64,000 nucleotides of DNA, taken from assembly GCF_030160835.1 (NCBI RefSeq), contig NZ_BSPC01000009.1:62001-126000 (forward strand), given 5' to 3'. This document shows, one piece after another, positions 50,029-58,112 of the stretch (within the stretch, counting starts at the first letter, position 1; each line of letters starts with the position of its first letter). Position numbers and translations under genes: made by a program. The notes beneath the pieces were generated by a model. That model searched no databases and was not told the DNA's origin. It was given only the letters and a program-made list of their open reading frames with translations. Source of the stretch: Labrys miyagiensis. Its GTDB lineage: Bacteria; Pseudomonadota; Alphaproteobacteria; Rhizobiales; Labraceae.

Positions 50029-50415
50029 TCAACGTATCCTTGTCCAGCTCACGCTCTTGCACAGCCACCCGCCCAGCACGCAGCCGCGGGTCAGGAGCTT
50101 GCCGCCCTTGAGGCTCATGGTCATGGCGTAGCTGCGCTGGCGCTGCGGGTCGTAGGCCGTTCCCTTCCAGACATCCGCGCCGGAGGATTGCAGCTTCATC
50201 TCAAGCCGGTCGCCCACCTTCTCGCTGCTGGCGGGGTCGCGGATCCAGGTGTTGGTGGCGCAAAGCGCGGCGCCGCAGGGGGCGAGGCGGACCTTGGCGT
50301 CGCCGTCGTCCCGCGACCAGTTGCCCAGCGCATCGCCGAAACCGCCGCCGGCCCGTGCGAGCACCGGCCAGACGAGCACGGACAGGGCGATCAGAAACAG
50401 AGCGAGCCTTCTCAT
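50029..50415 (-). CDS. Exported DUF2147 protein
   Basis: 128 residues. Signal peptide MRRLALFLIALSVLVWPVLA, cleavage near ARA. The DUF2147 domain (LGNWSRDDGDAKVRLAPCGA, then LCATNTWIRDP and VWKGTAYDPQRQRSYAMTMS) is a lipocalin-like beta barrel. The periplasmic location suggests lipid or small-molecule binding, but no activity is known. Its ATG overlaps the stop of the cyclopropane-type methyltransferase gene (ATGA), so it ends the operon that starts at 53822. Confidence 0.87.
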   Translation of the reverse strand: MRRLALFLIALSVLVWPVLARAGGGFGDALGNWSRDDGDAKVRLAPCGAALCATNTWIRDPASSEKVGDRLEMKLQSSGADVWKGTAYDPQRQRSYAMTMSLKGGKLLTRGCVLGGWLCKSVSWTRIR

Positions 50416-51665
50416 GCGCGATCTCCGGCATGCTCGAGAGAGTACAGCCCGACATCCAGCGCACCCGCGCGGAAACCGGCTTCACAATAGCAGAGGTAAT
50501 AGGTCCACATGCGCCGGAAGGCCTCGCTATAACCCATCCGCGCGATCTCGGGCCAGGCCGCCTCGAAGCGCTCGCGCCAATCGCCGAGGGTGCGGGCATA
50601 GCTGAGGCCGAAATTCTGCGTCGCGACCAGTTTCAGGCCCGCCTCTTGCAGGCGCTCGCGCATCAAGGCCTTGGTGGGCAGGAAGCCGCCCGGGAAGATG
50701 TAGCGCTGGATGAAATCGGGATTGGCGCGGTAGGTTTCGAAGCGCTCCTCGGCGATGGTGATCGCCTGCACGACCACGCGCCCGCCCCTGGCAAGACGCA
50801 CCGCCAGCGTGCGGAAATAGGAAGGCAGGAAGCGCTCGCCCACGGCTTCGATCATCTCGATCGACACGATGCGGTCGAAGGTGCCTTCGATATCCCGATA
50901 ATCCTGCAGCCTGAGATCGGTGCTCGACCAGACATCTGCCTGCTGCGCCACCCGCCAGGCCTCGATGAGCTGGGCCTGCGAAAGCGTCACGCCGGTGACG
51001 GCAACGCGATGTTCGGCGGCCAGGCGGACGGCGAGAGCGCCCCAGCCGCAACCGATCTCCAGCACCCGGTCCTCCGGGGCAAGGTCGAGGGCGGCTGCGA
51101 TCGCCTCGAGCTTGCGCTCCTGCGCCTCCTCCAGCGTGTCATTCTCGCCCTCATAGATGGCGGCGGAATAGAGCATGCGGCTGCACAGCCAGCGCCGGTA
51201 GAATTCATTGCCGAGATCGTAGTGAAACTCGATGTTGCGCCGGGCGCCGGCCTTGGTGTTAGCATTGCGGCGATGGTTCAGCCAATTGATGAGCCGGCTC
51301 GGCCATGAGCCGCTCAGGCGGTCGATGATCTCACTGCCGTTGCGGGCGACAAGTTCGATGAGGGCGGTGAGGTCCGGGCTCGACCACTCACCCTTGATAT
51401 AGGCCTCGGCAAAGCCGACATCGCCGCCGAGGACAAGGCGGCGTAAAGCGCGGTAGCGGTGCAGGACCAGCACGGCGTCCGGTCCGGGCTGGCCGGTCTG
51501 GCGAGTTACGAACTGCCCATCCGGCATCACGATGGTGAGGCAGCCCTGGTTCAGGCAGGACAGGAGGCGGCGGAAGAGCAGCGCCGTCAGGCTGCGCCCC
51601 GCCGGGGCTTTGGGAACGGCATCGCTCAAGCCGAGATCCTGCATTTGCGTGGTGATGTCAGCCAT
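50412..51665 (-). CDS. Cyclopropane-fatty-acyl-phospholipid synthase family methyltransferase
   Basis: 417 residues. SAM motif I VLEIGCGWGALAVRLAAEHR, VSIEMIEAVGERFLPSYFRT, IFPGGFLPTKALMRERLQEA and the C-terminal YYLCYCEAGFRAGALDVGLY are the standard CFA synthase series. The N-terminal ~120 residues are the non-catalytic lipid-binding part. It should methylate double bonds of phospholipid acyl chains at the membrane. It overlaps the DUF1365 gene by 8 bases and the DUF2147 gene by 4, so it is in a tight operon under the TGATCC-type promoter at 53891-53918. Confidence 0.92.
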   Translation of the reverse strand: MADITTQMQDLGLSDAVPKAPAGRSLTALLFRRLLSCLNQGCLTIVMPDGQFVTRQTGQPGPDAVLVLHRYRALRRLVLGGDVGFAEAYIKGEWSSPDLTALIELVARNGSEIIDRLSGSWPSRLINWLNHRRNANTKAGARRNIEFHYDLGNEFYRRWLCSRMLYSAAIYEGENDTLEEAQERKLEAIAAALDLAPEDRVLEIGCGWGALAVRLAAEHRVAVTGVTLSQAQLIEAWRVAQQADVWSSTDLRLQDYRDIEGTFDRIVSIEMIEAVGERFLPSYFRTLAVRLARGGRVVVQAITIAEERFETYRANPDFIQRYIFPGGFLPTKALMRERLQEAGLKLVATQNFGLSYARTLGDWRERFEAAWPEIARMGYSEAFRRMWTYYLCYCEAGFRAGALDVGLYSLEHAGDRA

Positions 51666-52479
51666 GGTGGTGGTGTCCGGGTGGAGAAATTGCGGTGACC
51701 GGCCGGGCCGGTGGCGGCGGCCGCGGCTTGACGCGCAGCCCCTTCAGCCAGAGGCGCAGCGCCTCCCAGTGGATGCCGCCGAGCACGCGGATCACCTGCA
51801 GGGGATGGCCGAGGAAGGCGCGCAGCAGCGCGGCATCGCCGAAGGCCACGCGCCGCGCCGAATGGGCGGCGGTAAGGAGGAGGCCCTTGTCGTCGCTGAC
51901 GCGGATCAGCAGGGCGAGCTTCTCGTCAGGCGGCGAAAGCTGGAAGGCATAGGCGAGATCCATCGCCATGAAGGGCGAGACGTAGAAGTCCTTGGCGCAG
52001 GCCTGGCGCAGCGTGCCGTCGGCCTCCGGCTCGGCCGGGATGAGATAGGCGTGGCGCTGGCCGAAGGTGTTGTGGACCTCGTAGACGATGGCCGCGAGCT
52101 CGCCGTCGGGCCGGTAGCAGAAGAACAGGCTGAGCGGGTTGAAGGCGCAGCCGAGGATGCGCGGCATGGTCAGCACCCGGATGGGGCCGTCCGTGATGGG
52201 CAAGCCGGCCTCGGCCAGATGCGCCTCGATCTGGCTGCGCAGGCTCTCGCAGCCATCGGCGCCATAGTCGCGATCGTGGAAGCTGAAGAGGTTGAAGCGG
52301 TTGCGGGAAAACAGGCGACAGGTTTGCGCGAGGGTGTCGATTTCGTCGAGGTCGAGGAAGAGCGAAAGGATGCGATAGCGCAGGCGATGGGCCGTGGGGC
52401 GCAGGCGCTGGTGCATCACCCACCCTTCGTAAAGGGCGGAGACCCGGGTGCCGCTCTGCGAGGAAAGAGCCGGTGTCAC
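51658..52479 (-). CDS. DUF1365 protein
   Basis: 273 residues. LYEGWVMHQRLRPTAHRLRY, FLDLDEIDTL, MPRILGCAFNPLSLFFCYRP and VYEVHNTFGQRHAYLIP define DUF1365. The family always occurs beside a flavin amine oxidase and a CFA-type methyltransferase, as here, and is presumed to take part in lipid modification. The C-terminus is Pro-rich and ends in a natural GHHHHG, where the gene overlaps the next by 8 bases. The start overlaps the oxidase stop (ATGA). Confidence 0.92.
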   Translation of the reverse strand: MTPALSSQSGTRVSALYEGWVMHQRLRPTAHRLRYRILSLFLDLDEIDTLAQTCRLFSRNRFNLFSFHDRDYGADGCESLRSQIEAHLAEAGLPITDGPIRVLTMPRILGCAFNPLSLFFCYRPDGELAAIVYEVHNTFGQRHAYLIPAEPEADGTLRQACAKDFYVSPFMAMDLAYAFQLSPPDEKLALLIRVSDDKGLLLTAAHSARRVAFGDAALLRAFLGHPLQVIRVLGGIHWEALRLWLKGLRVKPRPPPPARPVTAISPPGHHHHG

Positions 52480-53822
52480 GCCGCAACCTCCTGCCTGGGC
52501 TGCGGCGTCTCGCCGACATGGATGCGGCCGGATTCAGCCTCGACCTGCCAGGGACGGCGTATGCCGCCGAGCGCCTCGGCGACCGCCAGGCCCGCCTGCA
52601 GGCCATCCTCATGGAATCCAGCCCCGAAATAAGCGCCAGCGAACCAGGTGCGGCGCACGCCCTGCAGCGGCCACAGCAAGCGCTGAGCCGCAATCGCCGC
52701 CTTGTCGAAGATGGGATGCTCATAGAGTTGCCGGCAAATCACCTTGCTTTCGTCGATGGCCATGCAGGGATTGAGCGTTACGAACAGCGGGTTGGCGGGG
52801 TCGATGCCCTGCAGGCAGTTCATCCAATAGGTCACCGAGAGCGGCGCCTCGATCCCGCCGGAGGAGGCGTAGTTCCAGCTCGCCCACACCGCTGCCCGCT
52901 TCGGCATCACCGAGGGGTCGCGGTGCAGGATCGCCTCGTTCAGGCTGTAGCGGAAGCAGCCGAGCAGGTGGACTTCGTCCGTCATCGCATCGGCGAGGAG
53001 GTCGAGGCTCTGGTCGGCGTGGCTGGCGAGCACGACATGGTCGTAGCGTTCCGGCGCGGCGCCGAGCGCCTCGACGGTGACATGATCCTCGCTGCGCCAC
53101 ACGCGCTGCACCGGCATGCCCAGATGCAGCCTGCCGCCGAAATCCTCGAGCAGGGCCCGCACATAGACCTTCGCGCCGCCATCCACCGTGCGCCAGACCG
53201 GGCGATTGGAGACCTTCAGCAGGCCGTGATTGTCGCAGAAGCGGATGAACGCGGCGGCCGGATAATCCATCACCTGCCGGGCCGGGAGCGACCAGATCGC
53301 CGCCGCCATCGGATAGAGATGGTCCTCCCGCAGCGCCCGCCCATAGCCCTCGCGATCGAGATAGGCGCCGAGAGTGAGATCGCCGAGACTGGCCTGGTGG
53401 CCCGGCGCCTCGCGGTAGAAGCGCAGCAGCTCGCGCAGCATCGACCAGAAGCGCGGGCGTATCAGATTGCGCTTCTGGGCGAACAGGCCCTTGAGATCAG
53501 TGCCGGCATATTCGAGCTGTCCGCCGCGCAGCGATACGGCGAAGGACATGTCGGAGGGCTTGGTCGGCACCTCGAGATGGTCGAACAGCGCCGTGAGATT
53601 GGGATAGGTCGTCTCATTGTAGACGATGAAGCCGGTGTCGACGGGCACCGGCCCCCGCTCGCCTGCTACGGTTACGGTATTTGAATGGCCTCCCGGGCGC
53701 GGGGCCGCCTCATAGAGCGTGACGTCGTGGCGCTTGGAAAGGAGCCAGGCGGCCGAAAGGCCAGCGATGCCGGAACCGACGACGGCAATCCGCAGGGGTG
53801 GGGAAACGGCATCGCTTGTCAT
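52476..53822 (-). CDS. FAD-dependent amine-oxidase-type oxidoreductase of the DUF1365/CFA locus
   Basis: 448 residues. The FAD motif RIAVVGSGIAGLSAAWLLSK and LYEAAPRPGGHSNTVTV begin the protein. GFIVYNETTYPNLTALFDHL then EVPTKPSDMSFAVSL is the family-specific segment, and GAYFGAGFHEDGLQAGLAVA closes the FAD site. Homologues in Rhodobacter (flavin amine oxidase of the RpoE regulon) oxidise methylated fatty acids on the way to furan fatty acids, a possible role here. The ATG at 53822 has AGGG nine bases upstream. It is the first gene of the four-gene operon. Confidence 0.9.
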   Translation of the reverse strand: MTSDAVSPPLRIAVVGSGIAGLSAAWLLSKRHDVTLYEAAPRPGGHSNTVTVAGERGPVPVDTGFIVYNETTYPNLTALFDHLEVPTKPSDMSFAVSLRGGQLEYAGTDLKGLFAQKRNLIRPRFWSMLRELLRFYREAPGHQASLGDLTLGAYLDREGYGRALREDHLYPMAAAIWSLPARQVMDYPAAAFIRFCDNHGLLKVSNRPVWRTVDGGAKVYVRALLEDFGGRLHLGMPVQRVWRSEDHVTVEALGAAPERYDHVVLASHADQSLDLLADAMTDEVHLLGCFRYSLNEAILHRDPSVMPKRAAVWASWNYASSGGIEAPLSVTYWMNCLQGIDPANPLFVTLNPCMAIDESKVICRQLYEHPIFDKAAIAAQRLLWPLQGVRRTWFAGAYFGAGFHEDGLQAGLAVAEALGGIRRPWQVEAESGRIHVGETPQPRQEVAA

Positions 53823-53890
53823 GATCACGCCCTGAATACGAGGCGGGCGTCGCAAGCACCCGCCGGTTTGGCAATGAAGTCGATGACGGC

Positions 53891-53918
53891 TATACGTTTC
53901 AGCATCCGGCTTGGATCA
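53891..53918 (-). promoter_or_regulatory. RpoE-type promoter of the amine oxidase operon
   Basis: Minus strand TGATCC (53918-53913), 16 bases, CGTATA (53896-53891). The oxidase ATG is 69 bases downstream of the -10 box. It is a mirror image of the promoter at 53920-53947, and the two -35 boxes are one base apart. Confidence 0.85.
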
Positions 53919-53919
53919 C

Positions 53920-53947
53920 TGATCCAAATCCGCAGATCCAGCGTATC
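53920..53947 (+). promoter_or_regulatory. RpoE-type promoter of the sigma-anti-sigma pair
   Basis: Plus strand TGATCC (53920-53925), 16 bases, CGTATC (53942-53947). The sigma gene begins 78 bases further. It shares boxes and spacing with the divergent promoter and with the one at 57875-57902, indicating autoregulation by RpoE. Confidence 0.87.
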
Positions 53948-54025
53948 AGAGGCATGTATGGCTCTCTGGCACACCCAATGCTTGCTGTTCGCACACGGCA
54001 GACGCCGCCCCGGCAAGGGATCGTC

Positions 54026-54604
54026 GTGACGATGAACGAGGCCGCGGCCCCCCAGCCCGACACACCCGCGCTGATGGCTGCCCTGGTGGTCGCTATCGCC
54101 GAGCGCGCGGACCGGGAGGCTTTCGCCAGGCTGTTCGCCTTTTTCGCCCCTCGCGTGAAAGGCTTCCTGATGCGGCGCGGCGCCAATGCCAGCTTGGCCG
54201 AGGAGATCGCCCAGGAGGCGATGCTCTCGGTCTGGCGCAAGGCGGCGCACTTTCAGCCCGAGCGCGGCACGGCCAGCACCTGGGTGTTCACCATCGCCCG
54301 CAACCTCGCCGTCGACCGCCTGCGCCGCGACGGGCCACCGCCCGGAGCCGAGGCTCAGCCGGCGGAGGAGGATGCGGTCGAGAGTGCCGAGACCGCCATG
54401 CTCTCAGCCGAGCGGGAGCAGCGCCTGCGCGCAGCCCTCGCCACGCTTTCGCCGGAGCAGAACACCATACTTCAGCTCTCCTTCTTTCAGGACCGGCCAC
54501 ATTCGGAGGTTGCCGCCGAGCTCGGCATCCCGCTCGGCACGGTCAAATCGCGCATCCGCCTCGCCATTGCGCGGCTGCGCCTGCTTTTGGACGATTTGTC
54601 ATGA
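54026..54604 (+). CDS. rpoE: ECF sigma factor RpoE (ChrR-associated, ECF11-like)
   Basis: 192 residues. Region 2: REAFARLFAFFAPRVKGFLM then RRGANASLAEEIAQEAMLSV and WRKAAHFQPERGTASTWVFT. Region 4: LSPEQNTILQLSFFQDRPHS and EVAAELGIPLGTVKSRIRLA. The KGFLMRRG and HFQPERGTASTW stretches are typical of the sigma partner of ChrR. GTG at 54026 has AAGGGA five bases upstream; ATG at 54032 is two codons later and also possible. The downstream anti-sigma gene overlaps by four bases. It should direct transcription in response to singlet oxygen. Confidence 0.9.
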   Translation: MTMNEAAAPQPDTPALMAALVVAIAERADREAFARLFAFFAPRVKGFLMRRGANASLAEEIAQEAMLSVWRKAAHFQPERGTASTWVFTIARNLAVDRLRRDGPPPGAEAQPAEEDAVESAETAMLSAEREQRLRAALATLSPEQNTILQLSFFQDRPHSEVAAELGIPLGTVKSRIRLAIARLRLLLDDLS

Positions 54605-55263
54605 CGCTTACCCGCCCCATCACCCATCATCCGGACGACGGTGTCCTGCTTGCTTATGCGACGGGCACCCTCGGCCTCGCACATCGCCTCGTGGTCGGCG
54701 CCCATCTCGAGACCTGCCCCGCCTGCCGCTCCCGTCTCGGCGGCTTCGAGGCCGTCGGCGGTGTCATGCTGGAGGCCCAGGCGCCGGTGGCGCTTGCCTC
54801 CGATGCGCTGGCCCGCGTCCTGGCAACGCTCGATGCACCGGAGCCGCCGCCTCCCGCCCCGCGCCTCACCCCCGCGAGCTTTCCGCTCGGCATCGAGCTG
54901 CCGAAATCGCTTGCCGGCCAGGGCATCGGTCCCTGGCGCTGGACGGCGCCCGGCATCGAGATCAGCAAGATCGAAGGCCTGTGGAAGACGAGGGAGCGCT
55001 GTTTCCTGCTCAGGGCCGCGCCCGGCGTGACCGTGCCCCATCACGATCACGATGGCGTCGAGCTCGCGCAGCTCCTCGCCGGCGCGCTCGTTGACGAGAA
55101 CCAGCGCTTCGAAGTCGGCGATTGCGCCCAGGCCGAGCCGGGCCTGCGCCACCAGCCGCATTCCGATCCGGAGCATGGCTGCATCTGCCTGATCGCCATC
55201 GACGGCCGCACGCGTCCGAGCCATTGGACGGGCCGGCTGATCCAGCGCTTCATCGATATCTGA
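54601..55263 (+). CDS. chrR: Anti-sigma factor ChrR
   Basis: 220 residues. The N-terminal zinc anti-sigma domain has ligands His9 or His10, His35, Cys39 and Cys42 (HLETCPAC), the ChrR arrangement. The C-terminal cupin-like domain (about residues 100-215) has VPHHDHDGVELAQLLAGAL and HSDPEHGCICLIAIDG, whose His/Glu residues bind a second zinc in ChrR. It holds RpoE inactive until singlet oxygen or organic peroxide triggers release. Its ATG overlaps the sigma stop (ATGA), so the two are coupled at equal stoichiometry. Confidence 0.93.
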   Translation: MTLTRPITHHPDDGVLLAYATGTLGLAHRLVVGAHLETCPACRSRLGGFEAVGGVMLEAQAPVALASDALARVLATLDAPEPPPPAPRLTPASFPLGIELPKSLAGQGIGPWRWTAPGIEISKIEGLWKTRERCFLLRAAPGVTVPHHDHDGVELAQLLAGALVDENQRFEVGDCAQAEPGLRHQPHSDPEHGCICLIAIDGRTRPSHWTGRLIQRFIDI

Positions 55264-55306
55264 GGTAGGTCATGGCCGACAGCGTGCTGCAGCAAAGGGC
55301 GGGACG

Positions 55307-55441
55307 CTGTCATCCCCGGCGGCGCCTCTGGCGCCGGGAAGGGGATCCAGGGGCCAAGGCCCTGCACCCTATGAGCTCATGGATTCCCTTCCCCTCGCCC
55401 TCTCTCGTTTTGCTCGCGAGCGGCTCGACCGGGAATGGCAG
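55307..55441. repeat. Dispersed inverted repeat, family C
   Basis: CTGTCATCCCCGGC at the left and CGGGAATGGCAG at the right, with inner GGGAAGGGGATCCAGGGGCC and GGATTCCCTTCCCCTCGCC. It sits between chrR and the DUF1295 gene on the same strand, possibly attenuating or terminating transcription between them. Confidence 0.83.
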
Positions 55442-55531
55442 CATCTCGGCCTTCGTCGAATCGTGGCGCTTTCTGTCGCCGGCCGACGCTGCGGGTATCA
55501 AATGCCCGTTCACCATCACAGGAAATCGGCG

Positions 55532-56350
55532 ATGACCGTGCTTTCCGTCATCACCTGGCTTGCAGGCACCGGTCTCTTCCTCTGCCTCACCATGGCCTGC
55601 GCCTGGCTGGTGCAGCGGCGCACAGGCAAATCGGGCTGGGCCGACGTCGCCTGGACGATGGGGCTCGGCATTGCCGGCGCGGTGCTGGCGCTGGCTCCGC
55701 TGGGCGGGACGCCCGAGCCGTTGCGCCAAGGCCTGGTGGCGGCGCTCGCCCTTCTCTGGGCCCTGCGGCTGGGTGGCCATATCCTGAGGCGCACCCTGAG
55801 CAGTGGCGAAGACCCGCGCTACCATCAACTCGCGCAGGAATGGGGCGAGGCCTTTCCCCGCCGCCTGTTCTGGTTCCTGCAGCTCCAGGCAGTCTGTTCC
55901 CTTCTCCTGGCTGCCTCCGTGCTGCTGGCCGGCCACAGTCCCGGCCCGCTGCGCTGGAACGATATCGCCGGCGTCGCCCTCCTGCTCGCGGCCATCGCCG
56001 GCGAGGGCCTCAGCGACCTTCAGCTCGCACGCTTCCGGGCCAATCCCGCCAATGGCAAGCGCGTCTGCAACGAGGGCCTGTGGTCGCTCTCGCGTCATCC
56101 CAATTATTTCTTCGAATGGCTGGCCTGGCTCGCCTACCCCCTGATCGCCATCGACTTCGGCGGCGGCTATTCCTGGGGCTGGCTGGCGCTGTCGGGCCCC
56201 GCCTTCATGTATTGGCTGCTCGTCCATGTTTCCGGCGTGCCACCGCTCGAGGCTCATATGCTGCGCTCGCGCGGGCAGGCCTATCGCGCCTACCAGGCCA
56301 AGGTGAACGCCTTCTTTCCCGCTTTTCCCGTCAAGGAGTCCTCACGATGA
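55532..56350 (+). CDS. DUF1295 membrane protein (steroid 5-alpha-reductase-like)
   Basis: 272 residues, several membrane helices. The family core is at the C-terminus: GLWSLSRHPNYFFEWLAWLA then YPLIAID and the end LRSRGQAYRAYQAKVNAFFP. DUF1295 proteins belong to the steroid 5-alpha-reductase / isoprenylcysteine methyltransferase superfamily and are often next to CFA-type genes. A reductive or lipid-modifying role at the membrane is inferred. ATG at 55532 has AGGAA eight bases before it. The stop overlaps the ATG of the next gene. No TGATCC-type promoter was found in front, so it may rely on readthrough from chrR. Confidence 0.9.
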   Translation: MTVLSVITWLAGTGLFLCLTMACAWLVQRRTGKSGWADVAWTMGLGIAGAVLALAPLGGTPEPLRQGLVAALALLWALRLGGHILRRTLSSGEDPRYHQLAQEWGEAFPRRLFWFLQLQAVCSLLLAASVLLAGHSPGPLRWNDIAGVALLLAAIAGEGLSDLQLARFRANPANGKRVCNEGLWSLSRHPNYFFEWLAWLAYPLIAIDFGGGYSWGWLALSGPAFMYWLLVHVSGVPPLEAHMLRSRGQAYRAYQAKVNAFFPAFPVKESSR

Positions 56351-57369
56351 GCATGCTCGCCTCCGCCATCGACGTGATCGAACGCGCGCCTCTGCCAGAC
56401 TGGATGACGCGCGGCGGCGTCAACTTCCTGGTCGAACGCACCCGCCGACGCCTTGTCACCCTTCCGTCCATCGACGCCCCGTTTGCGGCCATGATGGGCG
56501 AGCACGCCATCGCCCTGCATGCGGGCGAGGCCAATGCCCAGCATTACGAGATCCCGGCAGCCTTCTTTGCCCTCATCCTCGGCCCACAGCGCAAATATTC
56601 CTGCTGCCTCTATCCCGAGGGCACCGAGAGCCTGGCCGAGGCAGAGACGCTCGCGCTGGACGAGACCATCGCCCATGCCGACCTGCAGGACGGCCAGACC
56701 ATCCTGGAGCTTGGCTGCGGCTGGGGCTCGCTCAGCCTCGCCATGGCGGCACGCTTTCCGAAGGCCGATATCACCGCCGTCTCGAATTCGGCCAGCCAGC
56801 GCGCCTTCATCGAGACCGAGGCCGCCAGGCGCGGGCTCCGCAACCTCACGGTCATCACGGCCGACATGAATGACTTCACGCCGCACGCCCGCTTCGAGCG
56901 CATCGTCTCGGTGGAGATGTTCGAGCACATGACCAATTGGCGCGCCCTGCTGACCCGCATAAGCGGCTGGCTCAAACCCGAGGGTCGGCTGTTCCTGCAT
57001 GTGTTCAGCCATCGCAGCCAGCCCTACCGCTTCGATCATGCCGACAAGACGGATTGGATCGCCCAGCATTTCTTCACCGGCGGCATCATGCCGAGCCACG
57101 ATCTCATCCGTCAGTTCGACGACATCTTCAGCCTCGACGAGGCCTGGCAGTGGAGCGGCCGGCACTACCAGCGTACGGCCCGGGACTGGCTCGCCAATTT
57201 CGACGCCCATGGCCGGGCGATCGACGCGATCCTGCAGGAGGTCTATGGCCGGGACGCCAGCCTGTGGAAACGCCGCTGGCGCCTGTTCTTCCTCGCCACG
57301 GAGGGCCTGTTTGGCCATGCGAACGGGCGGGAGTGGGGCGTGAGCCATTACAGACTGCGAGCGGTGTGA
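56347..57369 (+). CDS. Second cyclopropane-fatty-acyl-phospholipid synthase family methyltransferase
   Basis: 340 residues. SAM motif ILELGCGWGSLSLAMAARFP, AVSNSASQRAFIETEAARRG, IVSVEMFEHMTNWRALLTRI, and FFTGGIMPSHDLIRQFDDIF match the shorter CFA-type branch. EANAQHYEIPAAFFALILGP and KYSCCLYPEG precede the SAM site, also typical. It lacks much of the N-terminal domain of the 417-residue enzyme at 50412-51665, so its substrate may differ. AAGGAG precedes the ATG at 56347 by about nine bases, and it is translationally coupled to DUF1295. Confidence 0.92.
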   Translation: MSMLASAIDVIERAPLPDWMTRGGVNFLVERTRRRLVTLPSIDAPFAAMMGEHAIALHAGEANAQHYEIPAAFFALILGPQRKYSCCLYPEGTESLAEAETLALDETIAHADLQDGQTILELGCGWGSLSLAMAARFPKADITAVSNSASQRAFIETEAARRGLRNLTVITADMNDFTPHARFERIVSVEMFEHMTNWRALLTRISGWLKPEGRLFLHVFSHRSQPYRFDHADKTDWIAQHFFTGGIMPSHDLIRQFDDIFSLDEAWQWSGRHYQRTARDWLANFDAHGRAIDAILQEVYGRDASLWKRRWRLFFLATEGLFGHANGREWGVSHYRLRAV

Positions 57370-57457
57370 TCCCGGGTGCGCGGGCATCCTGCCCGCATCT
57401 TGAACTGCAGCGCTCGCAGGATGGGAAGCGGCGGGCAGGATGCCCGCGCACCCGGGA
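57370..57457. repeat. Dispersed inverted repeat, family D
   Basis: TCCCGGGTGCGCGGGCATCC then TGCCCGC at the left, GCGGGCAGGATGCCCGCGCA then CCCGGGA at the right. It lies between the convergent methyltransferase and DUF2177 genes, a likely two-way terminator. Confidence 0.87.
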
Positions 57458-57460
57458 AGA

Positions 57461-57850
57461 CTACACCGCCCTCGCCGCGCCATATCCTGCCACGGCCCCG
57501 ATCGCCGTCAGCGCCGTGCCCCATACCATGTCAGCCAGCGTAATCGCCAGTGGCCAGTCCTTCAGCGTGGCGTGGTTGGTGAGATCATAGGTGCCATAGG
57601 CGGTGAGGCCGAGGATGGCGCCGCGGGCGAGAGCCCCCTGCCAATGGTTCGAAGGCCGGATCGCCAAGGCAACGATGCCGGCAGCATAGAGAAGATAGAA
57701 CAGCACGGCCGGCACCAGCACCACCGAATCGGCGAGCAGCGGGCCGATCAGCGGCCGGTAGAGCCAGCCTGTCATCTGGGTGAGCCAGATCGCATCGATG
57801 GATAGAAAACAGGCGAGCGTGGCGGCGTAGGCCGTGGCTGCTTTGATCAT
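57461..57850 (-). CDS. DUF2177 membrane protein
   Basis: 129 residues with four hydrophobic helices. IDAIWLTQMTGWLYRPLIGP, GLTAYGTYDLTNHATLKDWP and LADMVWGTALTAIGAVAGYG are the DUF2177 signature. The function is unknown. The gene is known to travel with CFA, DUF1295 and amine oxidase genes. The promoter upstream (57875-57902) has the same architecture as the RpoE promoters, which places this gene in the RpoE-ChrR regulon. ATG at 57850 lies about 25 bases past the -10 box. Confidence 0.9.
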   Translation of the reverse strand: MIKAATAYAATLACFLSIDAIWLTQMTGWLYRPLIGPLLADSVVLVPAVLFYLLYAAGIVALAIRPSNHWQGALARGAILGLTAYGTYDLTNHATLKDWPLAITLADMVWGTALTAIGAVAGYGAARAV

Positions 57851-57874
57851 GAACCGCTCCGAATTATTACTTTC

Positions 57875-57902
57875 GATACGCGCGGGAGGCGGTGGTGGAT
57901 CA
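57875..57902 (-). promoter_or_regulatory. RpoE-type promoter of the DUF2177 gene
   Basis: Minus strand TGATCC (57902-57897), 16 bases, CGTATC (57880-57875). Identical boxes and spacing to the promoter at 53920-53947, 4 kb away. Confidence 0.87.
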
Positions 57903-57997
57903 GTAGCGAGGCCGGTGTCTGCGAGGTAGATGCCGGTCTTCAGACTGGCATGGAATCGCGACGCTTGCCAAAGGAAGCACTGCTCCCCAGAAACAAC

Positions 57998-58020
57998 AAA
58001 GCCGCCCTGAGGCGGCCTTT
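57998..58020 (-). terminator. Rho-independent terminator after tRNA-Ala
   Basis: On the minus strand GCCGCC-TCAG-GGCGGC followed by TTTGTTG, 17 bases past the tRNA 3' end. Confidence 0.8.
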
Positions 58021-58036
58021 GTAGTCCGGGAAGATT

Positions 58037-58112
<76 letters not shown>

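Noticed and set aside
55379-55531. Longer N-terminus for the DUF1295 protein
   Set aside because: The added residues are the translated family C repeat; ATG 55532 has AGGAA at proper distance and starts the first membrane helix.
55450-55531. RpoE-type promoter before the DUF1295 gene
   Set aside because: A GGGTATC word resembles the -10 box, but there is no TGATCC 16 bases before it.
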